Source of the DNA: an uncultured Clostridia bacterium
GTDB lineage: Bacteria; Bacillota; Clostridia; UBA1381
Direction: 5' to 3'
Assembly (NCBI GenBank): GCA_947623955.1
Contig: CANQIP010000005.1
Location: forward strand, 33,142 to 97,141
Length of the DNA stretch: 64,000 bases
A program made the position numbers and the translations under genes. Positions 53,272 through 63,003 of the stretch are shown here, piece by piece (positions within the stretch are counted from its first letter, which is position 1; the number at the start of each line of letters is the position of its first letter). A model generated the notes under the pieces. The model had not been told where the DNA came from. It searched no databases and saw only the letters and a program-made list of their open reading frames with translations.

Positions 53272-56200
53272 TCAGCTTGCCATTTCCTCGCTCACGTCGT
53301 CTATGTGCAACGACAAAAGCTTTGAAACGCCCTTTTCCTGCATCGTTACGCCGTACAGAATGTTAGCCGCCTCCATTGTGCCGCGGCGGTGCGTTATCAC
53401 TATAAACTGCGTGCGTTCGGTGTAGTTTTTGAGGTATGTCGCGAAACGCGATACATTTACGTCGTCGAGCGCCGCGTCTATCTCGTCGAGTATGCAGAAC
53501 GGCGCGGGCTTTACCCTAAGTATCGCGAACAGCAGCGCGATAGCGATAAACGACTTTTCGCCGCCGGAGTAGAGGTTCAAATTCTGCAAGCCCTTACCGG
53601 GCAGCTGTACCTCGATTTCTATACCGCTTTCAAGCATATCGTCCGGCTCGGACAGGTAAAGTCTGCCGCGTCCGCCGCCAAACAGCTCGCGGAACACCTC
53701 GCCGAAACTCTTGTTGATCTCCGCGAATTGCTTTTCAAAATGCTCGCGCATAAGTTCCTCCATCGAGGTTATTATGCCCGTGAGGTCTGACTTCGATTTT
53801 TCCAGATCCGCTTTCTGCTCCGACAGGAATTTAAAGCGTTCCTCGACGGCTATGTATTCCTCTATGGAGTCCACGTTTACGCTGCCGAGGGCTTTAATCG
53901 CGTTTTTAAGCTCGTTAAGCCGTGCCGCCGCCGCTTTCTCGTTCTCCACCTCGGTGCGGATTTCCTCCGCATCCGACACGGTAAGCTCGTAGTTGTCCCA
54001 AAGGCGCGATATAATGCTGTCGTTGTCGGTTTCAAGCTTTTCGGCGCGGTTTTCGAGACGCGTAAGCTCCTGCTGCAAATTCAAAAGCTTGTCCGTCAAA
54101 TCCTTGTTGCTGCTCTGTATTTCCTTCAGCGTGTCGGTTATGGACTGTCTGCGTTTTTCCGTTTCGGCTATGTCCGCGCGGATTTCCTCCGACCTCGCTT
54201 TAAGCTCGTCCGAAAGAGCGTTCGCGTCGGCTATGGCTTTGTACAAATCGTCGTTCGATTTGTGTATGCGCGTAAGCTCGTCCTCTGCGGATTTTATCTG
54301 CGTCTCGGTTTCCTTTATCTCGTTTTCAGCCGCCTGCGCAGCGTTTTCTATCACGTTTATATCCTTTTGCAGCGCGCCCAGCGACATCATTTTTTCGGTC
54401 ACGCTCTGCGCGTTTTCTTCGCTTTCAGCGTTTACGCGGTCGTACTCGTCGGTAAGCGTTTCCGTCTGTTCCTGCAGCGTGGCGGCTGCGTTTTCGAGCG
54501 ACCGCACCTCGCCGAGCAGCGTTGCTATGCCGTCGGACGACTCCTTTAAACGTTCCTCTATGCTCAAAAGCTCAGTTTCGTAGCCCTGCTGTGTGCCGCC
54601 GCCCGCGTCGAGCGTTTCTTCGAGGTGAGCCTTGGTCGCCTCAAGGCGCAAAAGCTCGTCCTCGTACTCTCTCACAAGCGGCACGTAGGACGACATCTGA
54701 TTGTCTATACGCCTTATATCCTCCTCTTTACCGCTTTTTTCCTCGTTAAGGGCGCGTATCTCGTTTGTGAGAGCGCGTATTTCGGCTGTGAGCGTCTTTA
54801 TCTCCGACGCACGCGACAAAAATCCGCTTTGCTTGTTGACGCTGCCGCCCGAGATTGAGCCGCCCGCGTTCAGTATATCGCCCTCCAAGGTTACGGTCTT
54901 GAATTTATATCCGTACTCGCGGCTAAGCGCTATGGCATTATCAATGGTATCGGCGACAACGACGCGTCCGAGAAGATTTTTCATAACGCCGTCGTAGCGT
55001 CTGTCGTATTTTACAAGCTCGCTCGCGATACCGATTACGCCGCTGTGGTTCATGACTTCCTTTGCGTTGTCAAGTTCTCTGCCCTTTACCGAGCTTATCG
55101 GGAGGAATGTGGCTCTGCCACCGCCTGTGCGTCTTAGATATTCAATCGCCGCCTTTGCGTCCTCCTCATTCTCGACTACTATGTTCTGCATCGCTCCGCC
55201 GAGCGCGCTCTCTATCGCGGTCACGTACTTTTTATCCGTCTCGACAAGCCCCGATACCGTGCCGTATATCGCCGCACGCTTTAACGCGTCGGCTTTAAGT
55301 ACGGCTTTTACGCTTTTCGCGTAGCCGGCGTAGTCGTTTTCCATACCTTCAAGGATTTTCTTCTTCGAGGTTTTTGCCTGACAGTCCGCGTTTTTTTGCG
55401 ACAGCTTTTCGTTTATAGCGTCGTAATCGCGCTTTAGCGTTTCCATATTGCGCGTGTGCTTTTCGACCGTTGAGCGCATTTTTTCAAGCTTTACGCTTTT
55501 TTCCGCAATATCCTTTTCGCAGTCCTCTATGCTCTTTTTTGTATCGGACACGTTTTCCTTAAAGCTCTTTATTTCGTCCTCTATGACCTCGCGGCGTTCG
55601 ATAAAGCTGCGGCGCAGCGTTTCCATACCGTCTATCTGCGCCCTCTTTGCCGCCACGTCGTTAAGCTTTTCAACAGCCTCGGCGCGCTTGCTTTCTATCT
55701 CGGCTGTCAGTTCGTCCTTTTTCATGCTCAAATCGGTCTGAACGCCCTGAACGCTGTCAAACTCTTTGAGTATATCCTGCGCCTCGGTTTCCTTCGCCCG
55801 GATTTCGGCTTTGTACTTTTCGATATTGGCGGCGCGTTCCGCGTTCTTGTCTTTGAGCGCTTTTATATCGTCCTGCACCCTGCCTATCATGCGGCTGTTG
55901 TTTTTTATGTTGTTTTCGGCTATGGCAATCTCGTTTTTCGCCGCCATTTCCGCGCTTTCGTTATCTCTTAAAAGCGCGTTCTTTTCGGCTATCAAGTCGT
56001 CGGCTGCGCGGCTTTCGTCGTAGAGCGCGGTGATTTTCTTTTCCGTCTCGCTTTCCGCGCTGCGCTGCGCGTCAAGTTCAGCCTTTACGCCCTCATACAG
56101 TTCTTTGGTTTCTGCGGCGCGGCGGTTGTTGTTTTCAATCGTTATAAGACTGAGATTTACGTCGAGACGCTTAAACTCGTCGTACAGTCCGAGATATTTA

Positions 56201-56838
56201 CGCGCCTTTTCCGACTGCCTTTTTAGCGGTGCGCGCTGTGATTCGAGTTCAGCCGTTATGTCGCCTATTCGCACAAGGTTCTCGTCCACGCCGCGCAGCT
56301 TTCTTTCCGCGTCCTCGCGGCGGTACTTGTACTTCGACACACCCGCCGCCTCCTCAAAAAGGCTGCGCCTGTCCTCGGCTTTTGTGGAAAGTATCTGCGC
56401 GACGTTGCCCTGACCGATGATCGAATAGCCGTCGCGTCCGAGACCCGTATCCATAAAAAGTTCATGCACGTCTTTAAGGCGGCACGGAGCGCGGTTTATT
56501 TTGTACACGCTCTCGCCGCTGCGAAAAAGCTGACGCGTTACCACGACCTCGTCAAAATCTATGTCAAAAATACGCGAGCTGTTGTCAAGCACAAGGCTGA
56601 CCTCCGCGTAATTTACCCGGTTTCTGTCCTCTGTTCCTGCGAAAATAACGTCCTGCATATTAGAACCTCTAAGCTGTTTCGCGCTCATTTCGCCTATTAC
56701 CCAGCGTATCGCGTCGGAGATATTGCTCTTACCGCTGCCGTTGGGGCCTACGACCGCTGTCGAACCGTCCGTAAAGTCAAGCACGGTTTTATCCGCAAAC
56801 GATTTAAAACCCTGCAGTTCAAGTCTTTTTAACAGCAA
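53272..56838 (-). CDS. smc: Chromosome partition protein SMC
   Basis: 1188 residues, full length. Start is TTG at 56838 behind GAGGTG; no ATG is closer, and the sequence 'LKRLELQGFKSFADKT' is the usual SMC start. Walker A 'GPNGSGKS' (31-38), long coiled coils, hinge (about 510-630, 'GTVSGLVETDKKYVTAIESA') and C-terminal signature 'LYSGGEKSFIAIAL' with Walker B 'CILDEIDAALDD'. It extrudes and organises chromosomal DNA with ScpA/ScpB (not in the window). The start overlaps the radical SAM stop by 10 bases. Confidence 0.96.
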   Translation of the reverse strand: MLLKRLELQGFKSFADKTVLDFTDGSTAVVGPNGSGKSNISDAIRWVIGEMSAKQLRGSNMQDVIFAGTEDRNRVNYAEVSLVLDNSSRIFDIDFDEVVVTRQLFRSGESVYKINRAPCRLKDVHELFMDTGLGRDGYSIIGQGNVAQILSTKAEDRRSLFEEAAGVSKYKYRREDAERKLRGVDENLVRIGDITAELESQRAPLKRQSEKARKYLGLYDEFKRLDVNLSLITIENNNRRAAETKELYEGVKAELDAQRSAESETEKKITALYDESRAADDLIAEKNALLRDNESAEMAAKNEIAIAENNIKNNSRMIGRVQDDIKALKDKNAERAANIEKYKAEIRAKETEAQDILKEFDSVQGVQTDLSMKKDELTAEIESKRAEAVEKLNDVAAKRAQIDGMETLRRSFIERREVIEDEIKSFKENVSDTKKSIEDCEKDIAEKSVKLEKMRSTVEKHTRNMETLKRDYDAINEKLSQKNADCQAKTSKKKILEGMENDYAGYAKSVKAVLKADALKRAAIYGTVSGLVETDKKYVTAIESALGGAMQNIVVENEEDAKAAIEYLRRTGGGRATFLPISSVKGRELDNAKEVMNHSGVIGIASELVKYDRRYDGVMKNLLGRVVVADTIDNAIALSREYGYKFKTVTLEGDILNAGGSISGGSVNKQSGFLSRASEIKTLTAEIRALTNEIRALNEEKSGKEEDIRRIDNQMSSYVPLVREYEDELLRLEATKAHLEETLDAGGGTQQGYETELLSIEERLKESSDGIATLLGEVRSLENAAATLQEQTETLTDEYDRVNAESEENAQSVTEKMMSLGALQKDINVIENAAQAAENEIKETETQIKSAEDELTRIHKSNDDLYKAIADANALSDELKARSEEIRADIAETEKRRQSITDTLKEIQSSNKDLTDKLLNLQQELTRLENRAEKLETDNDSIISRLWDNYELTVSDAEEIRTEVENEKAAAARLNELKNAIKALGSVNVDSIEEYIAVEERFKFLSEQKADLEKSKSDLTGIITSMEELMREHFEKQFAEINKSFGEVFRELFGGGRGRLYLSEPDDMLESGIEIEVQLPGKGLQNLNLYSGGEKSFIAIALLFAILRVKPAPFCILDEIDAALDDVNVSRFATYLKNYTERTQFIVITHRRGTMEAANILYGVTMQEKGVSKLLSLHIDDVSEEMAS

Positions 56839-57830
56839 TCGTATCTCACCTCTCTTTTTCTGAGTCTTTCGTCGGGAAGAATTTTTATATCCCTGCCCGT
56901 TTCTTTCTTAATCCGTATTATATTTCGTCTTTTGTTACCCACCGCTTTTGACATTTCGCGCGGGTTTACGTATATTACACCGTCTTTGCCGCCCATGGCG
57001 TCAAGAATAAGACCGTAATATATTTCGTTTTCGACAAGCTCGCCGAACGCGCTGTGTACAGGCCCCGCGACGACGCTTTCGCCGCTTTCGCTTATTTCGT
57101 CCGTTGACTGCAAGCCCACGCGGATAACCGTTATATCAGCCGCCTCAAACTTCAAAACAAGCTCGGCGCAAAGCTGTGCCGCCTCGTCGAGCGTTTCGGG
57201 CGTGTAGCTGCCGTCACGGTACATTTCTTCAAGCTTGGTGTCCTTTATCGTAAGCGTCGGGTATATGCGTACCATGTCGGGCTTTAACGCGATAATCGCG
57301 TCGGCGGTTTGCATTGATTTTGTTTTACTGTCTCCGGGAAGTCCGGTCATCATTTGCAAGCACAAAGCGAACGGGTATTCTCTGATCAACTTCACGGCGG
57401 CAGTCACGTCGGAGCTTTTGTGTCCCCGATTTGACTTTAAAAGCACCTCGTCGTCCATCGACTGCACGCCGAGTTCTATCGTTGTCACGCCGTATTTTTG
57501 AAGGTTGTCCAGTATTTCTTTGCTGATGTAGTCGGGGCGCGTCGAAAGACGTATGCCATTTATGCGTCCGTCTTTGACATACTCGTACGCCGCGCTTAAA
57601 AGCTCGGTCTGTTCCTCGATAGGTATACCCGTAAAGCTGCCGCCGAAAAAAGCGGTTTCGATATGCGCGTCCTTTTTCGGGAGCGTCGCGAGGTATTTTT
57701 CAATCGTTTCCCTTACGTCCGACGGAGTGACGTTCTTTTGCGAGCCGGTGATGCGTTTCTGGTTGCAGAACACGCAGTCGTAAGGGCAGCCGCGGTGCGG
57801 TACGAATATCGGTATGTTATATGTTTTCAT
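56829..57830 (-). CDS. Radical SAM protein, Elp3-like
   Basis: 333 residues. The [4Fe-4S]-SAM motif is CxxxCxxC as 'CPYDCVFC' (15-22), followed by 'AFFGGSFTGIPIEEQ' and 'LGVQSMDDEVLLKSNRGHKS'. It resembles the radical SAM part of the Elp3 elongator subunit without the acetyltransferase domain. In clostridia it regularly lies between rnc and smc, suggesting a tRNA or rRNA modification linked to ribosome maturation, but no function is proven. It overlaps rnc by 4 bases. Confidence 0.85.
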   Translation of the reverse strand: MKTYNIPIFVPHRGCPYDCVFCNQKRITGSQKNVTPSDVRETIEKYLATLPKKDAHIETAFFGGSFTGIPIEEQTELLSAAYEYVKDGRINGIRLSTRPDYISKEILDNLQKYGVTTIELGVQSMDDEVLLKSNRGHKSSDVTAAVKLIREYPFALCLQMMTGLPGDSKTKSMQTADAIIALKPDMVRIYPTLTIKDTKLEEMYRDGSYTPETLDEAAQLCAELVLKFEAADITVIRVGLQSTDEISESGESVVAGPVHSAFGELVENEIYYGLILDAMGGKDGVIYVNPREMSKAVGNKRRNIIRIKKETGRDIKILPDERLRKREVRYDCC

Positions 57831-58504
57831 GCTTTTTTGCCGAGGGAAACGTAGAGCTTGTGCGCGGCGTCCTGCTCCGCCTCTTTTTTGCTGTGACCCT
57901 TACCTCTTTCACGCGGCAGACCGTTTACGAGAACCTCTACATCGAATGTCTTGTCGTGATCCATACCGTTCTCGGCTATTGTGCGGTACGTCACCTTACC
58001 TACTCCGTCCTTCTGGAACACTTCCTGGAGCATGGTCTTATAGTCATTACTTCTGTGACCTGCGGCTGCGTCCTCGATTGAGTCGCGCATAAGATCGATT
58101 ACCCATTTCCTCGCCGTTTCCATACCGCCGTCGAGATATATAGCCGCGATCAACGCCTCAAACGCGTCGGAAACAATCGAGTGGCGTTGTCTGCCGCCCG
58201 TCATTTCCTCGCCCCTGCCGAGATAAATAAGCTCGCTTAAATTTATCTGTTTAGATATTTCGTAAAGCGACTGTTCGCACACAAGCGATGCGCGGTATTT
58301 TGAAAGCTTGCCCTCGTTTACACCTTTAAGGCGTTTAAAAAGGTAATCGCTCACAATAACGCCGAGTACCGAGTCGCCGAGAAATTCAAGGCGTTCGTTG
58401 CTTTCCGTTCTCGTTTCGTTTGCGTACGAGCTGTGCGTAAGCGCCGTTTTAAGCAGTTTCGCGTTTTTAAATTTGTAGCCGATTTTAGTCTCAATCTCTT
58501 TCAT
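57827..58504 (-). CDS. rnc: Ribonuclease III
   Basis: 225 residues from the ATG at 58504 (GTGAGG site; a longer upstream frame is not supported). Catalytic RNase III domain with 'SNERLEFLGDSVLGVIVSDY' and 'DAFEALIAAIYLDGG', then a C-terminal dsRNA-binding domain ('DYKTMLQEVFQKDGVGKVTY', 'GKGHSKKEAEQDAAHKLYV'). It cleaves dsRNA in rRNA processing. It overlaps the radical SAM gene by 4 bases and follows fabF, as in Bacillus fab-acpP-rnc-smc order. Confidence 0.96.
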   Translation of the reverse strand: MKEIETKIGYKFKNAKLLKTALTHSSYANETRTESNERLEFLGDSVLGVIVSDYLFKRLKGVNEGKLSKYRASLVCEQSLYEISKQINLSELIYLGRGEEMTGGRQRHSIVSDAFEALIAAIYLDGGMETARKWVIDLMRDSIEDAAAGHRSNDYKTMLQEVFQKDGVGKVTYRTIAENGMDHDKTFDVEVLVNGLPRERGKGHSKKEAEQDAAHKLYVSLGKKA

Positions 58505-58533
58505 AGTCAACCTCACCGAAAAAAGCAAGGAGC

Positions 58534-58551
58534 GGGAGCGCGCACGCTCCC
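58534..58551 (-). promoter_or_regulatory. Intercistronic hairpin between fabF and rnc
   Basis: 7-bp perfect stem (58534-58540 with 58545-58551). The T run follows only about nine bases later on the minus strand, so it is more likely an mRNA stabiliser or processing site than a full terminator. Confidence 0.4.
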
Positions 58552-58570
58552 TACTCCCGTATACATTGGT

Positions 58571-59809
58571 TTAACCTTCGTACTTCTTCAATACAACCGA
58601 CGCGTTATGACCGCCGAAACCGAGAGAATTGGACATCGCAGCCTTGACCTCCTGCTCTCTGCCCTTATTCGGCACAATGTCGAGGTCGCAGTCGGGGTCG
58701 GGTGTTTCGTAATTTATTGTGGCGGGGATATAACCGTCCTTTATCGCGAGCGCGCATACTATCGTTTCAACGCCGCCGGCGGCTCCCAAAAGGTGACCCG
58801 TCATGGACTTTGTCGAGCTTACGGCAACGCTCTTTGCAGCGTCTCCGAACACCTTCTTTATCGCGTCCGTTTCAAAGTGGTCGTTGTACTTCGTGGACGT
58901 GCCGTGCGCGTTGATGTAAGTTATATCCTCGGGCGTAAGTCCCGCGTCCTTTATCGCGAGTTCCATCGCTTTCGCGCCGCCTTCGCCGCCCGGTACGGGG
59001 CTGGTGATATGGTAAGCGTCGTCGGTCGCGCCATAGCCCGCGAGTTCGGCGTATATCTTCGCGCCGCGCTTTTTCGCGTGTTCAAGCTCTTCAAGCACTA
59101 CAAAGCCCGCGCCCTCGCTGAGTACAAAGCCGTCACGGTCAGCGTCAAACGGTCTTGACGCGTGACCGGGGTCGTCGTTACGCGTTGACATCGCCTTCAT
59201 GTTGCAAAAGCCCGCGAACGCGAGACGCGTACAAGCCGCCTCGCAGCCGCCCGCGATTATAACGTCGTTCGCACCGTACTGTATGTGGCGGAACGCGTCG
59301 CCTATCGCGTTCGTACCGGACGCGCAGGCGGTTACTATGTTTTCGTTAATACCCTTCGCGCCGAATTTAATCGCAATCTGCGCCGGAGCGATATTGCCTA
59401 TCATCATCGGGATAAAGAACGGGCTTATGCGTCCGGGTCCCTTTTCGGCAAGGTTTGTGTGCTGTTCCTCGAGAGTGCTTATGCCGCCTATGCCGCTGCC
59501 CGTGATAACGCCGACGCGCCACGCGTCCTCTTTCTCCATGTCAAGTCCGCTGTCCTTTACCGCCTCGCTTGCCGCGACCATTGCAAACTGCGTAAAACGA
59601 TCCATTTTACGCGCTTCCTTTTTCTCGATAAACTCGGTGGGGTCGAAATTCTTGACCTCGCCCGCTATCTGTGTTTTAAGGTCGGACGCGTCGAACATGG
59701 TAACGGTGTCTATACCGTTTCTGCCCTCTCTTATGCCTTCCCAGAAGGATTTTACATCATTACCGATAGGCGTTACCGCACCCAGACCGGTTATAACTAC
59801 TCTTCTCAT
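58571..59809 (-). CDS. fabF: Beta-ketoacyl-ACP synthase II
   Basis: 412 residues. Catalytic Cys C162 in '[11 protein letters not shown]' and the two active histidines in '[12 protein letters not shown]' and '[12 protein letters not shown]' make the Cys-His-His triad. It elongates acyl-ACP with malonyl-ACP. It follows acpP in the operon. The usual downstream fabZ and accBCD genes are not here; rnc follows instead. Confidence 0.95.
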   Translation of the reverse strand: MRRVVITGLGAVTPIGNDVKSFWEGIREGRNGIDTVTMFDASDLKTQIAGEVKNFDPTEFIEKKEARKMDRFTQFAMVAASEAVKDSGLDMEKEDAWRVGVITGSGIGGISTLEEQHTNLAEKGPGRISPFFIPMMIGNIAPAQIAIKFGAKGINENIVTACASGTNAIGDAFRHIQYGANDVIIAGGCEAACTRLAFAGFCNMKAMSTRNDDPGHASRPFDADRDGFVLSEGAGFVVLEELEHAKKRGAKIYAELAGYGATDDAYHITSPVPGGEGGAKAMELAIKDAGLTPEDITYINAHGTSTKYNDHFETDAIKKVFGDAAKSVAVSSTKSMTGHLLGAAGGVETIVCALAIKDGYIPATINYETPDPDCDLDIVPNKGREQEVKAAMSNSLGFGGHNASVVLKKYEG

Positions 59810-59870
59810 AACTGCCTCCAGTATATATAAAAACTATGTTTTTTCTTCCTTTGACAAAAGCCGTGTATCC

Positions 59871-59888
59871 CCGCGCCCGAAGGCGCGG
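59871..59888 (-). promoter_or_regulatory. Intercistronic hairpin between acpP and fabF
   Basis: 7-bp GC stem (59871-59877 with 59882-59888), CGAA loop, no following T run. It may protect the acpP part of the mRNA and raise its level relative to fabF. Confidence 0.45.
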
Positions 59889-59906
59889 AGACATGCGCCT
59901 TTATAA

Positions 59907-60137
59907 TTACGAATGGCTCTTGATATACTCAACAGCGTCGCCTACGGTGCTGATTTTTTCAGCCTCCTCATCCGGTATCTCAATGTCAAATGCCGTTTCA
60001 AGACCCATGATGAGTTCAACAACGTCAAGAGAATCCGCGCCCAAATCGTCTACGAACGATGACTCCATTGTAACCTCGTCCTCTTCAACGCTGAGCTGGT
60101 CTACAATGACCGCCTTTACCTTCTCAAATTCCTCCAT
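59907..60137 (-). CDS. acpP: Acyl carrier protein
   Basis: 76 residues; the phosphopantetheine Ser is S36 in '[18 protein letters not shown]'. Small, acidic, four-helix type II ACP. It carries the growing chain between FabD, FabG, FabF and FabK. It lies between fabG and fabF; a hairpin follows it. The transferase at 25.1 kb might activate it. Confidence 0.96.
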   Translation of the reverse strand: MEEFEKVKAVIVDQLSVEEDEVTMESSFVDDLGADSLDVVELIMGLETAFDIEIPDEEAEKISTVGDAVEYIKSHS

Positions 60138-60222
60138 TGATTTACTGCACCCCCTTTCGGTGAAATATTATTGGTTTGCTTTTTTATATGTGTAAGGCTC
60201 GTAGCCGTACATCCGTATTGTA

Positions 60223-60963
60223 TTACATTACGAGTCCGCCGTCAACATTTATTACCTGACCCGTCACGTATGACGACATATCCGACGCAAGGAACGCCAC
60301 AACGTCCGCTATCTGTTCCGTCTCGCCGAATTTCGCGAGAGGGATCGCGTCGAGGTATTTCTGCTTAACGTCGTCGGTCAGAACGTCGGTCATCGCGCTC
60401 CTTATAAATCCGGGCGCAACGGCGTTACAGCGTATGCCGCGCGAGGAAAGCTCCTTCGCGGTCGTTTTCGTAAGACCGATAAGTCCCGCCTTTGACGCGA
60501 CGTAGTTCGCCTGTCCGGGGTTACCCATAACGCCGACTATTGACGCTATATTTACAATCGCGCCGCTGCGCTGTTTCATCATCGGTCTCGCGACCGCCTT
60601 AATGCAGTTGAACGCGCCTTTAAGATTTATGTCGAGTACGAGATCCCAGTCCTCCTCGGACATTCTTATCATAAGACCGTCGCGCGTGATACCGGCGTTG
60701 TTTACAAATATGTCTATTTTGCCGAATTTGTCGAGCGTGCCTTTTATGAGCGCGTCAACGTCGTCCTTATTTCTCACGTCGCCCTTTATCACTATGCTGT
60801 CCACGCCGAGAGCCTTGATTTCCTCGCACGTGTCGTCCGCATAGTCCGACTGCGGTATATCGTTTATTACGATGTTCGCGCCGTATGACGCAAGCTTTAA
60901 CGCTATCGCCTTGCCTATGCCGCGTCCCGAGCCTGTTATTATCGCCGTCTTTCCCTTTAACAT
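60223..60963 (-). CDS. fabG: 3-oxoacyl-ACP reductase
   Basis: 246 residues from the ATG at 60963 (AAGGAGG site). SDR fold: cofactor loop 'GSGRGIGKAI' (11-20), 'NNAGITRDGL' and active-site S141, Y154 and K158. It reduces beta-ketoacyl-ACP with NADPH. The longer frame upstream reads into the end of fabD and is not used. It is followed by acpP. Confidence 0.95.
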   Translation of the reverse strand: MLKGKTAIITGSGRGIGKAIALKLASYGANIVINDIPQSDYADDTCEEIKALGVDSIVIKGDVRNKDDVDALIKGTLDKFGKIDIFVNNAGITRDGLMIRMSEEDWDLVLDINLKGAFNCIKAVARPMMKQRSGAIVNIASIVGVMGNPGQANYVASKAGLIGLTKTTAKELSSRGIRCNAVAPGFIRSAMTDVLTDDVKQKYLDAIPLAKFGETEQIADVVAFLASDMSSYVTGQVINVDGGLVM

Positions 60964-60976
60964 TTCCTTATCCTCC

Positions 60977-61912
60977 TTACGCGCTAAGTCCCGCGAGAGT
61001 TTTTTCGAGCGATGCCATGTCCTCGACGTTATACACTCGCGCATCCTTTGTAATCTTCCTTATAAAACCGCTTAAAGCCTTGCCCGGTCCGATCTCGACG
61101 AATGTGTCAACGCCGTCCGAAAGCATTCTGCGTATCGAGTCCTCCCACCTTACGGAGTTCGATACCTGCTTTATAAGCAGCGGCTTAATGTCATCCTTAG
61201 AGGGTACGTAGTCGGCTGTGACGTTTGTTATCACGGGTATGTTCATGTCGCGTACCTCTACGTTTTCAAGCTCCTTCGCAAGCTTTTCACCCGCGCCTAT
61301 GAGCATCGAGCAGTGGAACGGCGCGCTTACGTCAAGCTTTAACGCTCTTTTTGCGCCCTTCGCCTTTGCGAGTTCGCAGCACTTTTCAACGGCGGCAATC
61401 TCTCCCGACACGACTATCTGACCGGGGCAGTTGAAGTTCGCGGGCGAGCATACGCCTATTTTCGACGCTTCCTCGCAGCAGTTTATAACTTCCCGCGTGT
61501 CGAGCGCGATTATCGCAGCCATTGCGCCCACGCCTACGGGTACTTCCTCCTGCATATATTTGCCGCGCTTTTTTACAAGACGCACGCCGTCGGCGTATTC
61601 CATAGAACCCGACGCTATGTGCGCCGTATATTCGCCGAGGCTCAGTCCCGCGACCACGTCGGGCTTTATGCCCTTTTCTTCAAGCACGCGCAGCGCGGCG
61701 ACGCTCATCGTCACGATGGTGGGCTGCGTGTTTTCCGTTATCATCAGCGTTTCCTTGTCACCGTTCCATATCATGTCCTTTATGTCGAAACCGAGAGCCT
61801 CGCTCGCCTCGTCGAACGCCTTGTCCGCGACGGGGAAGTTTTCCGCAAGCTCCCTGCCCATTCCGACAGCCTGCGCTCCCTGTCCGGCAAATACAAATGC
61901 TAATTTACCCAT
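60977..61912 (-). CDS. fabD: Malonyl-CoA:ACP transacylase
   Basis: 311 residues. Nucleophile S91 in 'AGLSLGEYTA' and the following 'FHCSMLIGAG' His are typical of FabD, as is 'FAGQGAQAVGMG' at the start. It loads malonyl groups on ACP. It lies 12 bases downstream of fabK and 13 upstream of fabG. Confidence 0.94.
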   Translation of the reverse strand: MGKLAFVFAGQGAQAVGMGRELAENFPVADKAFDEASEALGFDIKDMIWNGDKETLMITENTQPTIVTMSVAALRVLEEKGIKPDVVAGLSLGEYTAHIASGSMEYADGVRLVKKRGKYMQEEVPVGVGAMAAIIALDTREVINCCEEASKIGVCSPANFNCPGQIVVSGEIAAVEKCCELAKAKGAKRALKLDVSAPFHCSMLIGAGEKLAKELENVEVRDMNIPVITNVTADYVPSKDDIKPLLIKQVSNSVRWEDSIRRMLSDGVDTFVEIGPGKALSGFIRKITKDARVYNVEDMASLEKTLAGLSA

Positions 61913-61924
61913 TGTTTTCTTCTC

Positions 61925-62866
61925 CTATTTTAATTGGTTTGAAATATTGCTTAAAATTTCGTCTGTACCGTCAAAGTAACTCCTTATTATGTCCGCCGCA
62001 GGTTCGATTTTCGTTACCATAGCCGCTGACTGTCCCGCCATGAGCGAGCCTGTCTGAACATCACCCTCCTGAAACGCGCGTCTTAAACCGCCCACGCCGA
62101 GCTGCTCGATTTCCTCAAACGACGCGCCAGACTTTTCAAGTCTGTCGTACTCGCGCGTAAGCTTGTTTTTAAGCGCTCTTACGGGCGCGCCGGTCGTTCT
62201 GCCGGTAACTACCGCGTCGCGGTCTTTAGCCTTTATTATGGCTTGCTTGTAGTTGTCGTGAGCAATACATTCCTCCGCGCAGATAAAGCGCGTGCCTACC
62301 TGTATGCCGTCCGCGCCGAGAGCGAACGCCGCGACCGCGCCGCGTCTGTCGGCTATACCGCCTGCCGCTACAACGGGGATTTCAACCGCGTCGGCGACCT
62401 GCGGCACGAGTACCATTGTAGTAAGCTCGCCTATATGTCCGCCCGCCTCGGTGCCTTCGGCTATTACCGCGTCCGCGCCGTCCTTTTCCATTTTCTTCGC
62501 CATAGCCACGCTCGCGATTACCGGCATAATTTTTATACCCGCCGCCTTGAGGTCTGCCATGTACTTTCCGGGATTGCCCGCGCCGGTTATGACAACGTCG
62601 GGCTTTTCCTCGATTACCACGTTCATTACCTCGTCGGCGAACGGCGACATGAGCATCACGTTTACGCCGAAGGGTTTGTCGGTAAGAGTGCGCGCCTTTT
62701 TAATCTGTTCGCGCACAACGTCCGCAGGCGCGCCGCCGGCGGCTATTATGCCGATACCGCCGCCGTTCGATACCGCAGCGGCAAGCTCGGCTGTGGCGAC
62801 CCATGCCATGCCGCCCTGTATTATCGGGTATTCTATGCCGAGCAGGTCTGTTAATCTTGTTTTCAT
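61925..62866 (-). CDS. fabK: Enoyl-ACP reductase FabK (FMN type)
   Basis: 313 residues from the ATG at 62866 (GGGAG site). TIM-barrel nitronate-monooxygenase-like fold: 'YPIIQGGMAWVATAELAAAV' (12-31), 'AEGTEAGGHIGELTTM' and 'GIADRRGAVAAFALGADGIQ'. Its place between fabH and fabD supports FabK over a 2-nitropropane dioxygenase. It makes saturated acyl-ACP. An upstream in-frame extension encodes repeat-derived peptide (RGDPCGRP) and is rejected. Confidence 0.92.
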   Translation of the reverse strand: MKTRLTDLLGIEYPIIQGGMAWVATAELAAAVSNGGGIGIIAAGGAPADVVREQIKKARTLTDKPFGVNVMLMSPFADEVMNVVIEEKPDVVITGAGNPGKYMADLKAAGIKIMPVIASVAMAKKMEKDGADAVIAEGTEAGGHIGELTTMVLVPQVADAVEIPVVAAGGIADRRGAVAAFALGADGIQVGTRFICAEECIAHDNYKQAIIKAKDRDAVVTGRTTGAPVRALKNKLTREYDRLEKSGASFEEIEQLGVGGLRRAFQEGDVQTGSLMAGQSAAMVTKIEPAADIIRSYFDGTDEILSNISNQLK

Positions 62867-62897
62867 GTTTATTCTCCCTTCGTTATGATTATTGAAC

Positions 62898-63000
62898 GGG
62901 CGACCGCAAGGGTCGCCCCTACGGAGTTGTTTTGCGGACGAACACGGTTCGCCCCTATGGGGTTGTTGCATTTGGCGGGCGGATAATATCCGCCCCTACG
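62898..63000. repeat. Cluster of three palindromic repeats inside the fab operon
   Basis: Three units at about 62898-62924, 62935-62960 and 62977-63000 each form a short hairpin and end in the shared core CGCCCCTA(C/T)G. The first pairs 8 bp, the second has one mismatch, the third pairs 9 bp around one base. Spacing is 37-42 bases. They fill most of the 137-base gap between fabH and fabK. Similar GGGCGACC...GGTCGCCC elements recur in many clostridial genomes. Confidence 0.85.
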
Positions 63001-63003
63001 ACG

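Noticed and set aside
62867-62971. N-terminal extension of FabK (35 residues)
   Set aside because: It is encoded by the palindromic repeats and precedes a proper ribosome site and ATG at 62866.
62898-63000. CRISPR array
   Set aside because: Units are diverged hairpins with irregular spacing and no uniform spacers or cas genes.
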